NCBI GenBank assembly: GCA_016704535.1
Contig: JADIZZ010000003.1
Location: forward strand, 1 to 64,000
Direction of reading: 5' to 3'
Source of the DNA: Betaproteobacteria bacterium
GTDB lineage: Bacteria; Pseudomonadota; Gammaproteobacteria; Burkholderiales; Burkholderiaceae_C
Length of the DNA: 64,000 nucleotides
Position numbers and translations under genes: made by a program. A model generated the notes under the pieces. That model was not told the origin of the DNA. It did no database searches and saw only the letters and a program-made list of their open reading frames with translations. Shown here piece by piece: positions 10,051-21,200 of this stretch (positions are counted from its first letter, which is position 1; each line of letters begins with the position of its first letter).

Positions 10051-11010
10051 CTAGCGCAGCGGCAGGAAGGGCTGTGGCTCGGTGTCGGCCAGACGCAGCA
10101 CGTCGAAGCTGACGCAGGCTGATGCTGGGTCTGCCGGCGAGCCGCCCAGGCCGATGCTGCCACTGCCGTGCAGCGTGCAGCCTCCGCGGCGCAGGCTGAC
10201 GATCTCGCCGTCGTTGAACCGCACGTAGGTGCCGTTGTAACTGAGGTCGGTGAGTTGAAAACTGCCGCTGTGCCAGTCGAGCCGCGCGTGAGAGCGCGAG
10301 ACGCGGGCGTCGTCGACGCAGAAGGCCACTTGCGGGCTGCGCCCCAGCACCACCGGCATCTTCTGGCTGCTGAAGACCTGGTGCTGGCCGCCCCACATCA
10401 GGCGCAGGCCGTCGGGCTCCTGCACGGAGGTGACGTCGCCGAACTGGGTAGCCGCCGGGTCGACGCCACCGCCACGGCGACCGCCCATCACGTGCACTTC
10501 GACGGGCTCGACGCGGCCACGCAGCACCAGGCGGTCGAGACTGCGAAGGCGTGCCTGCATGTCGACCGACAGGCCGCGGCTCACCTCCGAGGTGACCAGG
10601 GTCTCGTTGTCGCCGGCGTGGTCGAGCAGACGGGCAGCCACGTTGACGGCGTCGCCGAAACAGTCACCGGCCATCTCGACGATCTCGCCGCGGGCCACGG
10701 CCACTTGCAGGCGCAGGCCGCGCAACCCCGATGAGGCTCCGCGCTCGCTGCCCCGCGTGACCATGCCGTCGAGCACGTCATGCATCTGCATGGCGGCCTG
10801 CACGGCGGGCTCCGGCGCGTCGAAGACGGCCATCAGACCGTCGCCGAGCGTCTTCACGACATGGCCACCCTGGCCGGCCACCGGCTTGGCCAGCGCGTTC
10901 ACGCAATGCGTGACGACCGAGGTCGCCTCGGCGTTGCCCAGGCTCTCGTACAGACCCGTGCTGCCCCGCAGATCGGCGAACAGTACGGTACGGTCGGAGA
11001 TGCTTGTCAT
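10051..11010 (-). CDS. Class III adenylate cyclase with C-terminal FHA domain
   Basis: 319 residues. The N-terminal class III cyclase domain (about 5-175) opens with VLFADLRGSTGLYE. Metal-binding Asp13 and Asp57 (KTLGDGLMAVF) are present, as are Lys53 and Asp116 at the positions that select adenine, and Asn123/Arg127 (NVAAR) for the transition state. It therefore looks like an active adenylate rather than guanylate cyclase. The C-terminal FHA domain (about 200-310) has VVLGRSP, SRSHARLDW and SYNGTYV, the canonical phosphothreonine-reading residues. It is soluble, with no membrane segment. It is the first gene of a three-gene operon with a receiver protein and hemH. FHA suggests control by a Ser/Thr kinase, but none is encoded nearby. 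Confidence 0.88.
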   Translation of the reverse strand: MTSISDRTVLFADLRGSTGLYESLGNAEATSVVTHCVNALAKPVAGQGGHVVKTLGDGLMAVFDAPEPAVQAAMQMHDVLDGMVTRGSERGASSGLRGLRLQVAVARGEIVEMAGDCFGDAVNVAARLLDHAGDNETLVTSEVSRGLSVDMQARLRSLDRLVLRGRVEPVEVHVMGGRRGGGVDPAATQFGDVTSVQEPDGLRLMWGGQHQVFSSQKMPVVLGRSPQVAFCVDDARVSRSHARLDWHSGSFQLTDLSYNGTYVRFNDGEIVSLRRGGCTLHGSGSIGLGGSPADPASACVSFDVLRLADTEPQPFLPLR

Positions 11011-11077
11011 GAGGCAGGCAAGTGTAGTGGGCGACCCCGCTGCAGGCCGTCGCAGGCCAGGCTCACCAGCAACGGGC

Positions 11078-13471
<2,394 letters not shown>

Positions 13472-13715
13472 GCGATTCCTTGGTGCTGAGTGGGCGACGA
13501 ACGACGAACGCGCAAACAAAGGGCTGGGCCGCGGCTGGCTGAGCCAGTCGCGCCGGAGGGCATTGCGCGTGTCGTGCAGGCGAGTCCGGCGAGACTCATC
13601 TGGTGTGCAACCCTTGCGGGTGGGGGGTGACCGATGGTGAAAACCATGACCCTTTTCGAGGGTGGTCGGGGCCCGGAGGTGTTGCTGTCACTCTTGCCGC
13701 TGCGACAAACCGCGG

Positions 13716-13721
13716 ATTATA
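13716..13721 (-). promoter_or_regulatory. Probable -10 element of the rpoD promoter
   Basis: A perfect TATAAT on the minus strand, preceded by GTGGG. The hexamer 17 bases upstream (AGATCG) is a poor -35 and lies inside a 12-bp tandem repeat. Transcription would start near 13708, giving a leader of about 240 bases for rpoD, so rpoD can be expressed independently of dnaG. Only the -10 is strong. Confidence 0.5.
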
Positions 13722-13729
13722 CCCACGGG

Positions 13730-13765
13730 TCTGCCGTTCGATCTGCCGTTCGGTCTGCGGTTGGG
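13730..13765. repeat. Three tandem 12-bp repeats upstream of the rpoD -10
   Basis: Consecutive units TCTGCCGTTCGA, TCTGCCGTTCGG and TCTGCGGTTGGG lie at 13730-13741, 13742-13753 and 13754-13765. The first two differ at one position and the third is diverged. They cover the expected -35 region of the rpoD promoter. They may be a regulator-binding array or simple slippage; the sequence does not decide. Confidence 0.7.
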
Positions 13766-13828
13766 CCCGCCGCCAGGCCTGCTGTGCGAGCCCTTGCGCG
13801 GCGCCTGTCGTGGGTTTCGCGTTGGGGA

Positions 13829-15667
13829 CTACGAGGCGCCTGCGCTCTCGCGCTCGGCCGTGCGGTGGGCCGCGATGCGACGGCGCAGGGCACCGATGCG
13901 GTCGAGCGCCTCGCGGTCGGTGTGGCCTTCCTCGATCAGCGTCGCCACCTCTTCCTCCAGACGCGCCACCCACAAGCGCTGCAGCACACGCTGCAAGTCG
14001 CCGAAACCCTGCTCCTCGTCGGGCGCAGCGCCTGAGATCCATGCGCGAGCCCTGTCGTGCCAGGCCTCATCGGACAGCGCCTGATCGAGCGCGGCCCACG
14101 TCTGCGGTCCGTGCTCGGTGAGCTGGCGCTCGAGCCAGGCCACCGCGTCGCCGTGGGCGCCGCCCAGGCCGTGCAGCAGTTCGTGGTCTTCGGTCGACAG
14201 GCGTTCCCACCAGTCGCTGTGTCGCAGCAGCAGGCGCAGCGCGAGGTCGGCTGACGCAGCGGGCGCACGCCGGCCGGCACGCCGCAGCGGCGCCTGCAGC
14301 GAGGGCTGCGCGCTGCGCGAGATCGGCCGCTGTTGCGGGGCGGCGGCAGCGCCCCACAGCGCGTTGAGATCGGCCAGGTCGAGCATGGCCGTGCGCGCCA
14401 GTTCGGGCAGCAGCTGGCGCTTCAGTGCGCCGTCGGGTAGCGCGGTCCACAGCGGCTTGGCCTGTGCCAGCATGCGCGCGCGGCCCTCGGCGCTGGAGAG
14501 GTCGGCGTCCTCCGAGGCCATCGCCACCAGCTGCCGCGACAGCGGCACGGCCTGCACCACCTGCTGTTCGAAGGCCGCGGGGCCGAGCTCGCGCACGTAG
14601 CTGTCGGGGTCGTGCTCGGTGGGCAGGAAAAGGAACTTCACGCTACGCAGGTCGGTGGCGTGGGGCAGGGCCGCTTCCAGCGCACGGCCGGCGGCGCGGC
14701 GTCCAGCGGCGTCGCCGTCGAAGCTGAAGACCACGCTGTCGGTGAAGCGGAAGAGCTTCTGCACGTGCTCGGCCGTGCAGGCCGTGCCCAGCGTGGCGAC
14801 CGCATTCGGGAATCCGCTCTGCGCCAGCGCGACGACGTCCATGTAGCCCTCCACGACGAGCGCGTAGCCCTTGTCGCGCAGCCCCTGGCGCGCTTCGAAC
14901 AGGCCGTAGAGCTCGCGCCCCTTGCTGAACAGCGGCGTCTCGGGCGAGTTCATGTACTTGGGCTTGCTGTCGTCGAGCACGCGCCCGCCGAAACCGATGA
15001 CCTTGCCGTCGACACCGCGGATCGGGAACATCACGCGGTCGCGGAACCAGTCGTAGCGGCCACGCTCGGCGGTGGCTTCGGGTGTGGCACTGTCATCGGC
15101 TTCTTTCAGCCTGACCAGGCCGGCTTCTTCGAGCAGCGGGTCGTCGTAGTTCGGAAACACGCCGGCCAGCGTGCGCCAGCCGGGCGGTGCGAAGCCCAGG
15201 CCGAAGCGCGCCGCCACCGCACCGGTGAGGCCGCGGCGCTTCAGGTAATCGATGGCCCGCGGCTGCGCCTTCAGCTGCGCGCGGTAGAAGTCGGCCGCGC
15301 GCTCCAGCACCTCGCCCAGCGACAGGCGGCGCTCGCGCAGCTTGTCGCGGCGCTGGCGCTCGTCAGGGCTGACCTGCTCTTCGGGCACCGCCATGCCCAC
15401 GCCCTGCGCCAGGTCGCGCACGGCCTCGACGAAGCTCAGCCCCAGGTGTTCGCTGAGGAAACGGATCGCGTCGCCGCTCGCGCCGCAGCCGAAGCAGTAA
15501 TAGAACTGCTTGGACGGGCTGACCGAGAAGCTCGGCGACTTTTCGCCGTGGAAGGGGCACAGCCCCATGAAGTTGGCCCCGCCACGCTTGAGTTCGACAT
15601 GGCGGCCCACGACGTCGACGATGTCAACGCGGGACAACAGCTCTTGCAGGAAGCCGGCGGGGATCAC
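13829..15667 (-). CDS. dnaG: DNA primase DnaG
   Basis: 612 residues. Synthesises RNA primers at the replication fork. The N-terminal CHC2 zinc-binding domain has LCPFHGEKSPSFSVSP and FYYCFGCGASGDAI, giving the Cys-His-Cys-Cys set within residues 30-65. The RNA polymerase core follows with FGGRVLDDSKPKYMNSPETP, and the TOPRIM acidic motifs are VVEGYMDVVAL and FSFDGDAAGRRAA. The C-terminal part, which should bind DnaB helicase, starts near residue 450. Initiation is at a GTG (15667) that encodes the usual IPAGFLQELLSRVDIVDVV start. It lies upstream of rpoD in the same orientation. Confidence 0.97.
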   Translation of the reverse strand: MIPAGFLQELLSRVDIVDVVGRHVELKRGGANFMGLCPFHGEKSPSFSVSPSKQFYYCFGCGASGDAIRFLSEHLGLSFVEAVRDLAQGVGMAVPEEQVSPDERQRRDKLRERRLSLGEVLERAADFYRAQLKAQPRAIDYLKRRGLTGAVAARFGLGFAPPGWRTLAGVFPNYDDPLLEEAGLVRLKEADDSATPEATAERGRYDWFRDRVMFPIRGVDGKVIGFGGRVLDDSKPKYMNSPETPLFSKGRELYGLFEARQGLRDKGYALVVEGYMDVVALAQSGFPNAVATLGTACTAEHVQKLFRFTDSVVFSFDGDAAGRRAAGRALEAALPHATDLRSVKFLFLPTEHDPDSYVRELGPAAFEQQVVQAVPLSRQLVAMASEDADLSSAEGRARMLAQAKPLWTALPDGALKRQLLPELARTAMLDLADLNALWGAAAAPQQRPISRSAQPSLQAPLRRAGRRAPAASADLALRLLLRHSDWWERLSTEDHELLHGLGGAHGDAVAWLERQLTEHGPQTWAALDQALSDEAWHDRARAWISGAAPDEEQGFGDLQRVLQRLWVARLEEEVATLIEEGHTDREALDRIGALRRRIAAHRTAERESAGAS

Positions 15668-15727
15668 AGGCGGAGTCTAGCCAGCCGGCTGCCGCCGGCG
15701 CAGGTAAAGCCTGTGGGCTGACTGACG

Positions 15728-15752
15728 CCAGCCCGCGCACGGCGCGGGCTGG
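15728..15752. terminator. Perfect 11-bp GC hairpin downstream of the H-NS-like gene
   Basis: CCAGCCCGCGC and its exact complement are separated by ACG, giving an 11-bp stem with a three-base loop, six bases after the H-NS-like stop codon on the minus strand. There is no T-run on either strand, so it may terminate poorly or protect the 3' end of the transcript. It separates the H-NS-like gene from dnaG. Confidence 0.55.
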
Positions 15753-15758
15753 GAGTTA

Positions 15759-16067
15759 TCAGAGTGCGAAATCGGCCAGAGAGGCGCCGCTGGCGAGTGC
15801 ATTCGTTAGCCACTTCGGCTTCAGGCCACGACCTGACCAAGTATCCCCGGTGGCTGGATTGCGGTATTTAGGTGCGACCTTGACGCTGGACTTCTTCGGC
15901 GCGGCAGCAGCTTTGCTACCGATATCAGCCAATGTCAAACCGTATTCGGTCATCAAGGCCTTGACCTTGTCGATGGCCTCGGCGCGCTGCTCGCGCTGGA
16001 AGTTGGCAATCTGCTTTTCGAGGGCGGCCTTCTGGGCCAGTAGATCACTGAGGGTGTCTGATGCCAT
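15759..16067 (-). CDS. H-NS family nucleoid-associated protein
   Basis: 102 residues. The N-terminal half is a coiled-coil oligomerisation region (LLAQKAALEKQIANFQREQR). The C-terminal DNA-binding domain carries the family signature YRNPATGDTWSGRGLKPKWL, in which the TWSGRG loop inserts into the AT-rich minor groove. Short forms like this are common in Burkholderiales, often in many copies per genome, and silence AT-rich or foreign DNA. It has a GGAG Shine-Dalgarno sequence, and the promoter region holds two phased 11-bp AT-containing repeats that could serve autoregulation. The flanking genes are housekeeping, so nothing indicates recent transfer. Confidence 0.93.
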   Translation of the reverse strand: MASDTLSDLLAQKAALEKQIANFQREQRAEAIDKVKALMTEYGLTLADIGSKAAAAPKKSSVKVAPKYRNPATGDTWSGRGLKPKWLTNALASGASLADFAL

Positions 16068-16098
16068 GAGCCGGCTCCGTCATGATGAATTGAGAAGA

Positions 16099-16120
16099 CC
16101 TCAATATACCCTCGATATAC
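16099..16120 (-). repeat. Two tandem 11-bp repeats in the H-NS-like gene promoter
   Basis: On the plus strand CCTCAATATAC (16099-16109) is followed directly by CCTCGATATAC (16110-16120), differing at one base and spaced by one helical turn. Each contains a TATA step usable as a minus-strand -10 (TATATT or TATATC). The segment is distinctly AT-richer than its surroundings and lies about 30-55 bases upstream of the ATG. Confidence 0.6.
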
Positions 16121-16174
16121 CTTCTCCCGTGCATGCGACCACTCTGCCGCCTAGCAACAGCGAACAGGCCCGGT

Positions 16175-16447
16175 TTAGACCGGCGGCGGAACGTAGCCGG
16201 CAACCTTGTCGGCGTCGCCGCCGAACAGGAACTGCTCCATCTGGCGTGCCAGATACTGCCGGGCACGTGCGTCGGCCAGATTCAAACGGTTCTCGTTGAC
16301 GAGCATGGTCTGATGTTTCTTCCACGCATCGAACGCTTCCTTGCTGATGCTGTCGTAAATTCGCTTTCCCAGTTCACCGGGATAGGGTGAAAACCCCAAG
16401 CCTTCGGCTTCCCTTTTCAGATAAACACACTGCACCATGCGGGTCAT
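16175..16447 (-). CDS. yggX: Probable Fe(2+)-trafficking protein YggX
   Basis: 90 residues, the typical YggX length. It starts MTRMVQCVYLKREAEGLGF and continues with PYPGELGKRIYDSISKEAF and a WKKHQTMLVNENRL segment, all matching the family; the single Cys near the N-terminus is conserved. YggX protects iron-sulfur enzymes from oxidative damage and may move labile iron. The start at 16447 was preferred to the internal Met at 16438 because it aligns with known N-termini. It begins 11 bases after the argA stop codon, so the two genes are probably co-transcribed. Confidence 0.95.
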   Translation of the reverse strand: MTRMVQCVYLKREAEGLGFSPYPGELGKRIYDSISKEAFDAWKKHQTMLVNENRLNLADARARQYLARQMEQFLFGGDADKVAGYVPPPV

Positions 16448-16458
16448 ATCATCTCCTG

Positions 16459-17796
16459 TCAGAGTTTCTTGACCAGCACTTGTGAGCGCCGGTCCCAGTT
16501 GTATTTGCGTTTGCGCGCCTCGGGCAACCACTCCGGGTCGACAGGCGTGAAACCGCGCTTGATGAACCAATGCATGGTGCGCGTGGTCAGCACGAAGATG
16601 CTTTCGAAACCGCCGGCGCGCGCGCGCTGTTCGATGCGCTTGAGCAGACGTTCACCGTCGCCCTGGCCTTGGCTCAGCGGCGACACCGTCAGCGCGGCCA
16701 TCTCGGCGGTCCGGGCTTCGGGGTAGGGGTAAAGCGCGGCGCAGCCAAAGATGATGCCGTCGTGTTCGACGACGCTGTAGAAGTGAATGTCGCGCTCGAT
16801 CTCGGTGCGCTCGCGGCGCACCAGCGTGCCGTCTCGCTCGAAGGGCTCGATGAGCTGCAGGATGCCCCCGACGTCGTCGCTGCTGGCTTCGCGCAGGCTT
16901 TCGAGCTTCTCGTCGACCACCATCGTGCCCACGCCGTCGTGCGTGAACACCTCAAGCAGCAGCGCGCCGTCGGTGGCGTAGGGCAGGATGTGCGAACGCT
17001 CGACGCCGCCTTCGCAGGCCTTCACGCAGTGCTGCAGGTAGAAGGCCGTGTCGGTGGGCAGCGTCGGCGGGGGCAGGGCGGCCAGCAGGCGTTTCGCCTC
17101 GGCCAGCGCCAGTTCGGTGTCGATGGCGCTTTCGGGGTCGTCCTGTGATTCGCGTATGCCGGGCATCTCGGTCATGAAGACCAGTTTGTCGGCCTGCAGC
17201 GCGACGGCGGTGGCGGTGGCCACGTCTTCCATCGTCAGGTTGAAGGCCTCGCCCGTCGGCGAAAAGCCGAAGGGGCTGAGCAGCACCAGCGCGCCGATGT
17301 CGATGGCACGGCGGATGGCGGCCGAATCGACACGCCGCACCAGGCCGCTGTGGATGAAGTCGGTGCCGTCCACGATGCCCACCGGCCGTGCAGTGAGGAA
17401 GTTGCCCGAGACCACGCGCACGGTGGCGTTGGCCATCGGCGTGTTCGGCAGGCCCTGCGAAAACGCGGCCTCGATCTCGAAGCGCAGCTGGCCCGCGGCT
17501 TCCTGCGCCGCGTCCAGCGCCACCGAGTCGGTGACGCGGATGCCGCGCACGAAACGCGACACCTGGCCCTTGGCCGCCAGCTGTTCCGTCACCTGCGGCC
17601 GGAAGCCGTGCACAAGCACCAGCTTGATGCCCATGGCGTGCAGGATGGACAGGTCCTGCACGAAGGTGTTGAGCTTGCCGGCGGCGATGGCTTCGCCGGC
17701 CAGCGCGACGACGAAGGTCTTGCCGCGGTAGGCGTGGATGTAGGGCGCGACGGCGCGGAACCACGGTACGAAGGTGTGCGGGAAGACGAGGCTCAT
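16459..17796 (-). CDS. argA: Amino-acid N-acetyltransferase (N-acetylglutamate synthase)
   Basis: 445 residues. Catalyses acetyl-CoA + glutamate to N-acetylglutamate, the first step of arginine synthesis. The N-terminal amino-acid-kinase-like domain (about 1-290, with KTFVVALAGEAIA and LVLVHGFRPQV) usually binds the arginine inhibitor. The C-terminal GNAT domain (about 295-440) includes AALTVSPLSQGQGDGERLL, the acetyl-CoA-binding loop, and IFVLTTRTMHWFIKRGF. ATG 17796 gives the conserved MSLVFPHTFVPWFRAVAPYI start; the upstream in-frame extension lacks homology features. It leads a two-gene unit with yggX and diverges from the VOC gene. Confidence 0.96.
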   Translation of the reverse strand: MSLVFPHTFVPWFRAVAPYIHAYRGKTFVVALAGEAIAAGKLNTFVQDLSILHAMGIKLVLVHGFRPQVTEQLAAKGQVSRFVRGIRVTDSVALDAAQEAAGQLRFEIEAAFSQGLPNTPMANATVRVVSGNFLTARPVGIVDGTDFIHSGLVRRVDSAAIRRAIDIGALVLLSPFGFSPTGEAFNLTMEDVATATAVALQADKLVFMTEMPGIRESQDDPESAIDTELALAEAKRLLAALPPPTLPTDTAFYLQHCVKACEGGVERSHILPYATDGALLLEVFTHDGVGTMVVDEKLESLREASSDDVGGILQLIEPFERDGTLVRRERTEIERDIHFYSVVEHDGIIFGCAALYPYPEARTAEMAALTVSPLSQGQGDGERLLKRIEQRARAGGFESIFVLTTRTMHWFIKRGFTPVDPEWLPEARKRKYNWDRRSQVLVKKL

Positions 17797-17864
17797 GAGG
17801 GGGTCGACAAGTGGCGCGATTGTGCCGCAGCATGCACACCCCAACCCCTTGCCAGGAGACCACG

Positions 17865-18245
17865 ATGGATGTGTTCAAGACCCAGGGCGCCTTCAGCTGG
17901 AGCGAGCTGATGACCACCGACCCCACCGCCGCCGTTGCTTTCTATACCAAGCTCTTCGGCTGGGGCGTGCAGGACATGGACATGGGCACCGGCCCCTACC
18001 ACGTGGTCAAGGTCGGCGAGACCTCCGTTGCCGGCATCATGGGCATGCCGCCCGGCGCAGCGGCGATGCCGCCGGCCTGGGGCTGCTACGTCACCGTCGA
18101 CAACGTCGACCAGACGCTGGCGCGCTGCAGCGAACTCGGCGGCAAGACGCTGGTGCCGCCGATGGACGTGCCCGGCGTCGGACGCATGGCCGTGCTGCAG
18201 GACCCGCAGGGAGCGGTGCTGAGTGTCATGACCTACTCGATGTAG
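17865..18245 (+). CDS. VOC (glyoxalase/bleomycin-resistance fold) family protein
   Basis: 126 residues. One vicinal-oxygen-chelate module with the paired beta-alpha-beta-beta-beta repeats: FSWSELMTTDPTAAVAFYTKLFGW at the start and GRMAVLQDPQGAVLSVM at the end. Similar stand-alone proteins are annotated as glyoxalase-like but rarely have a known substrate, and the metal ligands cannot be assigned safely here. ATG 17865 has an AGGAGAC Shine-Dalgarno sequence; the frame extends upstream without support. It is divergent from argA and 48 bases upstream of hrpA. Confidence 0.85.
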   Translation: MDVFKTQGAFSWSELMTTDPTAAVAFYTKLFGWGVQDMDMGTGPYHVVKVGETSVAGIMGMPPGAAAMPPAWGCYVTVDNVDQTLARCSELGGKTLVPPMDVPGVGRMAVLQDPQGAVLSVMTYSM

Positions 18246-18293
18246 CGACCGGGCGGCAGGGTCACGGCCCCGCGCGGAGATAATCCGCGCCCC

Positions 18294-21200
18294 GTGACCC
18301 CTTCCCCGTCGGGCCCGCGCGCCGCGTCGCATTCGCCTCGCGTGCCGCCCAGCCCCATCCCGCCGATCACCTACCCCGAGTCGCTGCCGGTCTCTGCCCG
18401 GCGCGAGGAGATCGCGCGCGCGATTGCCGCGCACCAGGTCGTCATCGTCTGCGGCGAGACGGGTTCGGGCAAGACGACGCAGCTGCCCAAGATCCTGCTC
18501 GAACTCGGCCGCGGCCTGGGCGCCGGCGGCAAGGGCCTGATCGGCCACACGCAGCCGCGGCGCATCGCGGCAAGCAGCGTGGCCAAGCGCATCGCCGACG
18601 AGCTGAAGAGCCCGCTGGGTGAGGTCGTCGGCTACAAGGTGCGTTTCCAGGACCGCCTGCAGCCCGGCGCCAGCATCAAGCTGATGACCGACGGCATCCT
18701 GCTGGCCGAGACCGAGCGCGACCCGCTGCTGCGTGCCTACGACACCATCGTCATCGACGAGGCGCACGAACGCAGCCTGAACATCGACTTCCTGCTCGGC
18801 TACCTGAAGCAGTTGCTGCCGAAGCGGCCCGACCTGAAGGTGATCGTCACCTCGGCCACCATCGACGCCGACCGCTTCGCCAATCACTTCGCCGGGAAGG
18901 GCGGGCCGGCGCCGGTGATCATGGTCAGCGGGCGGCTGTTCCCGGTGGAGCAGCGCTGGCGCCCCTTCGAAGAGAGCCGCGAGTTCGACCTCGACAACGC
19001 GATCGCCGACGCCGTCGACGAACTCTGGCGAGGATCACCCACCGGCGCCGGTGGCGCCGGGGGCCCCGGCGACATCCTCGTCTTCCTGCCCGGCGAACGC
19101 GAGATCCGCGAGACCGCCGACCACCTGCGCCGCCACCTGCTGCAGCACGCCAAGGGTGGGCCGCCGCCCGAGATCCTGCCGCTGTTCGCCAGGCTCAGCC
19201 AGCCCGAGCAGGACCGCGTCTTCGAGGCCGGCAACGGCCGCCGCATTGTGCTGGCCACCAACGTCGCCGAGACCTCGCTCACGGTGCCCGGCATCCGCTA
19301 CGTCATCGACAGCGGCCTGGCGCGCGTGAAGCGCTACAGCTGGCGCAACAAGGTCGAGCAGCTGCAGATCGAGGCCATCAGCCAGGCCGCCGCGCAGCAG
19401 CGCGCCGGGCGCTGCGGGCGCGTGGCCAACGGCATCTGCATCCGGCTCTACGGCGAGGACGAGTTCAACGGCCGACCGCGCTTCACCGACCCTGAGATCC
19501 TGCGCAGCAGCCTGGCCGGCGTGATCCTGCGCATGAAGGCGCTGCGACTGGGCAATGTCGACGCCTTCCCCTTTGTCGAGCCGCCGCCGGGCAAGGCGAT
19601 TGCCGACGGCTACGCGCTGCTGGCCGAGCTGGGCGCGGTGGACGACGACAACGACCTCACACCCATCGGCAAGGAACTGTCACGCCTGCCTCTGGACCCC
19701 CGCGTCGGCCGCATGATCCTGGAGGCGCGCCAGCACCAGGCTTTGAGCGAGGTGCTGGTGATCGCCGCCGCGCTGAGCGGCCAGGACGCCCGAGACCGGC
19801 CGCTGGACAAGGCGCAGATCGCCGATGAACGCCACAAACCCTTCGACGACGAGCGCAGCGAGTTCATGGGCACGCTCAAGCTTTGGAAGTGGATCGAGGA
19901 AGGGCGCGGCGTACACGGCCATGCGCAGGCCCGGGAAGCGCGGGTCGACACGCACAAGCTCACCAACCGCCAGCAGGAACAGCGCCTGCGCGACGCCTTC
20001 ATCAACCCGCGCCGGGTGCGTGAATGGCGCGACATCCACTCGCAGCTGCTCACCGTGGTGGCCGAACACGGCTGGCGCCTGAACGACGCGCCGGCCAGCT
20101 ACGACCAGGTGCACCTTTCGCTGCTGGCGGGGCTGCTCGGCAACATCGGCTGCAAGAGTGACGACGAGGACTGGTACCTCGGCGCACGCGGCATCAAGTT
20201 CTGGCGTCACCCGGGCGTCAACCTGAGCAAGAAGCCGGGGCGCTGGATCGTCGCGGCCGAACTGGTGGAGACGACGCGCCTCTTCGGCCGCGGCATCGCC
20301 GCCATCGAGCCGCAGTGGATACCGCCCCTGGCAGGCAACCTGCTGAAGACACAGCTGCTCGAGCCGCACTGGGAGAAGAAGGCCGGCGAGGTGGTGGCGC
20401 TGGAGCGCGCCACCCTCTACGGCATCGTGATCTACAACAACCGCAAGGTGAACTACGGCCGCATCGACCCGGCCGGCGCGCGAGCGATCTTCATCCGCGA
20501 AGCGCTGGTGGGCGAGGAGTGGGAGACGCGGCTGCCCTTCCTGGCACACAACCGCAAGCTCGTCGCGCAGGTGCAGGAGCTGGAACACAAGGCGCGCCGC
20601 CAGGACGTGCTGGTCGACGACGAGCTCATCCACGCCTTCTACGACCAGCAGCTGCCCCAGGACGTCTGCAGCGGCCCGGGGCTGGAGCGCTGGTATCGCG
20701 ACGAGGCGAAGAAGCAGCCCAAGCTGCTGCAGCTGTCGCGCGAAGAGCTGATGCGCCACGAGGCTGCAGGCATCACCACCGACAGCTTCCCGAAGACCCT
20801 CCGCCTGGGCGGCATCGACTGCGCCGCCACCTACCTGCACGAGCCGGGCGACGCGAAGGACGGCGTGACGGTGGCCGTGCCCATCTACGCGCTGAACCAG
20901 GTGAGCGACGAGCGCTGTGAATGGCTCGTGCCCGGGATGCTGCAGGCCAAGGTGCTGGCGCTGTGCAAGACCCTGCACCAGCGACCGCGTTCACGCCTGG
21001 TGCCGCTGCCCGACTACGCCGCCGAGTTCTGCGCCAGCACGCCCTTCGCGCAAGGCGGCCTGATGGAGGCGCTGCTGAAGGCGGTGCGCGAACGCACGCA
21101 GATCGCGGTGCAGCGCAACGACTTCAAGCTCGAACAGCTGAGCCCGCACCTGTTCATGAACTTCCGCGTGATCGACGAACACGGCCGCCAGCTCGGCATG

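Larger units (their letters stand above)
13472..13828 (-). other. rpoD leader / dnaG-rpoD intergenic region (no gene)
   Basis: No convincing coding sequence lies in this 357-base gap. It contains a TATAAT -10 element on the minus strand, a triplicated 12-bp repeat just upstream of it, and then an untranslated leader of roughly 240 bases before the rpoD ATG. The leader has several small GC hairpins but no recognisable riboswitch. Confidence 0.6.
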
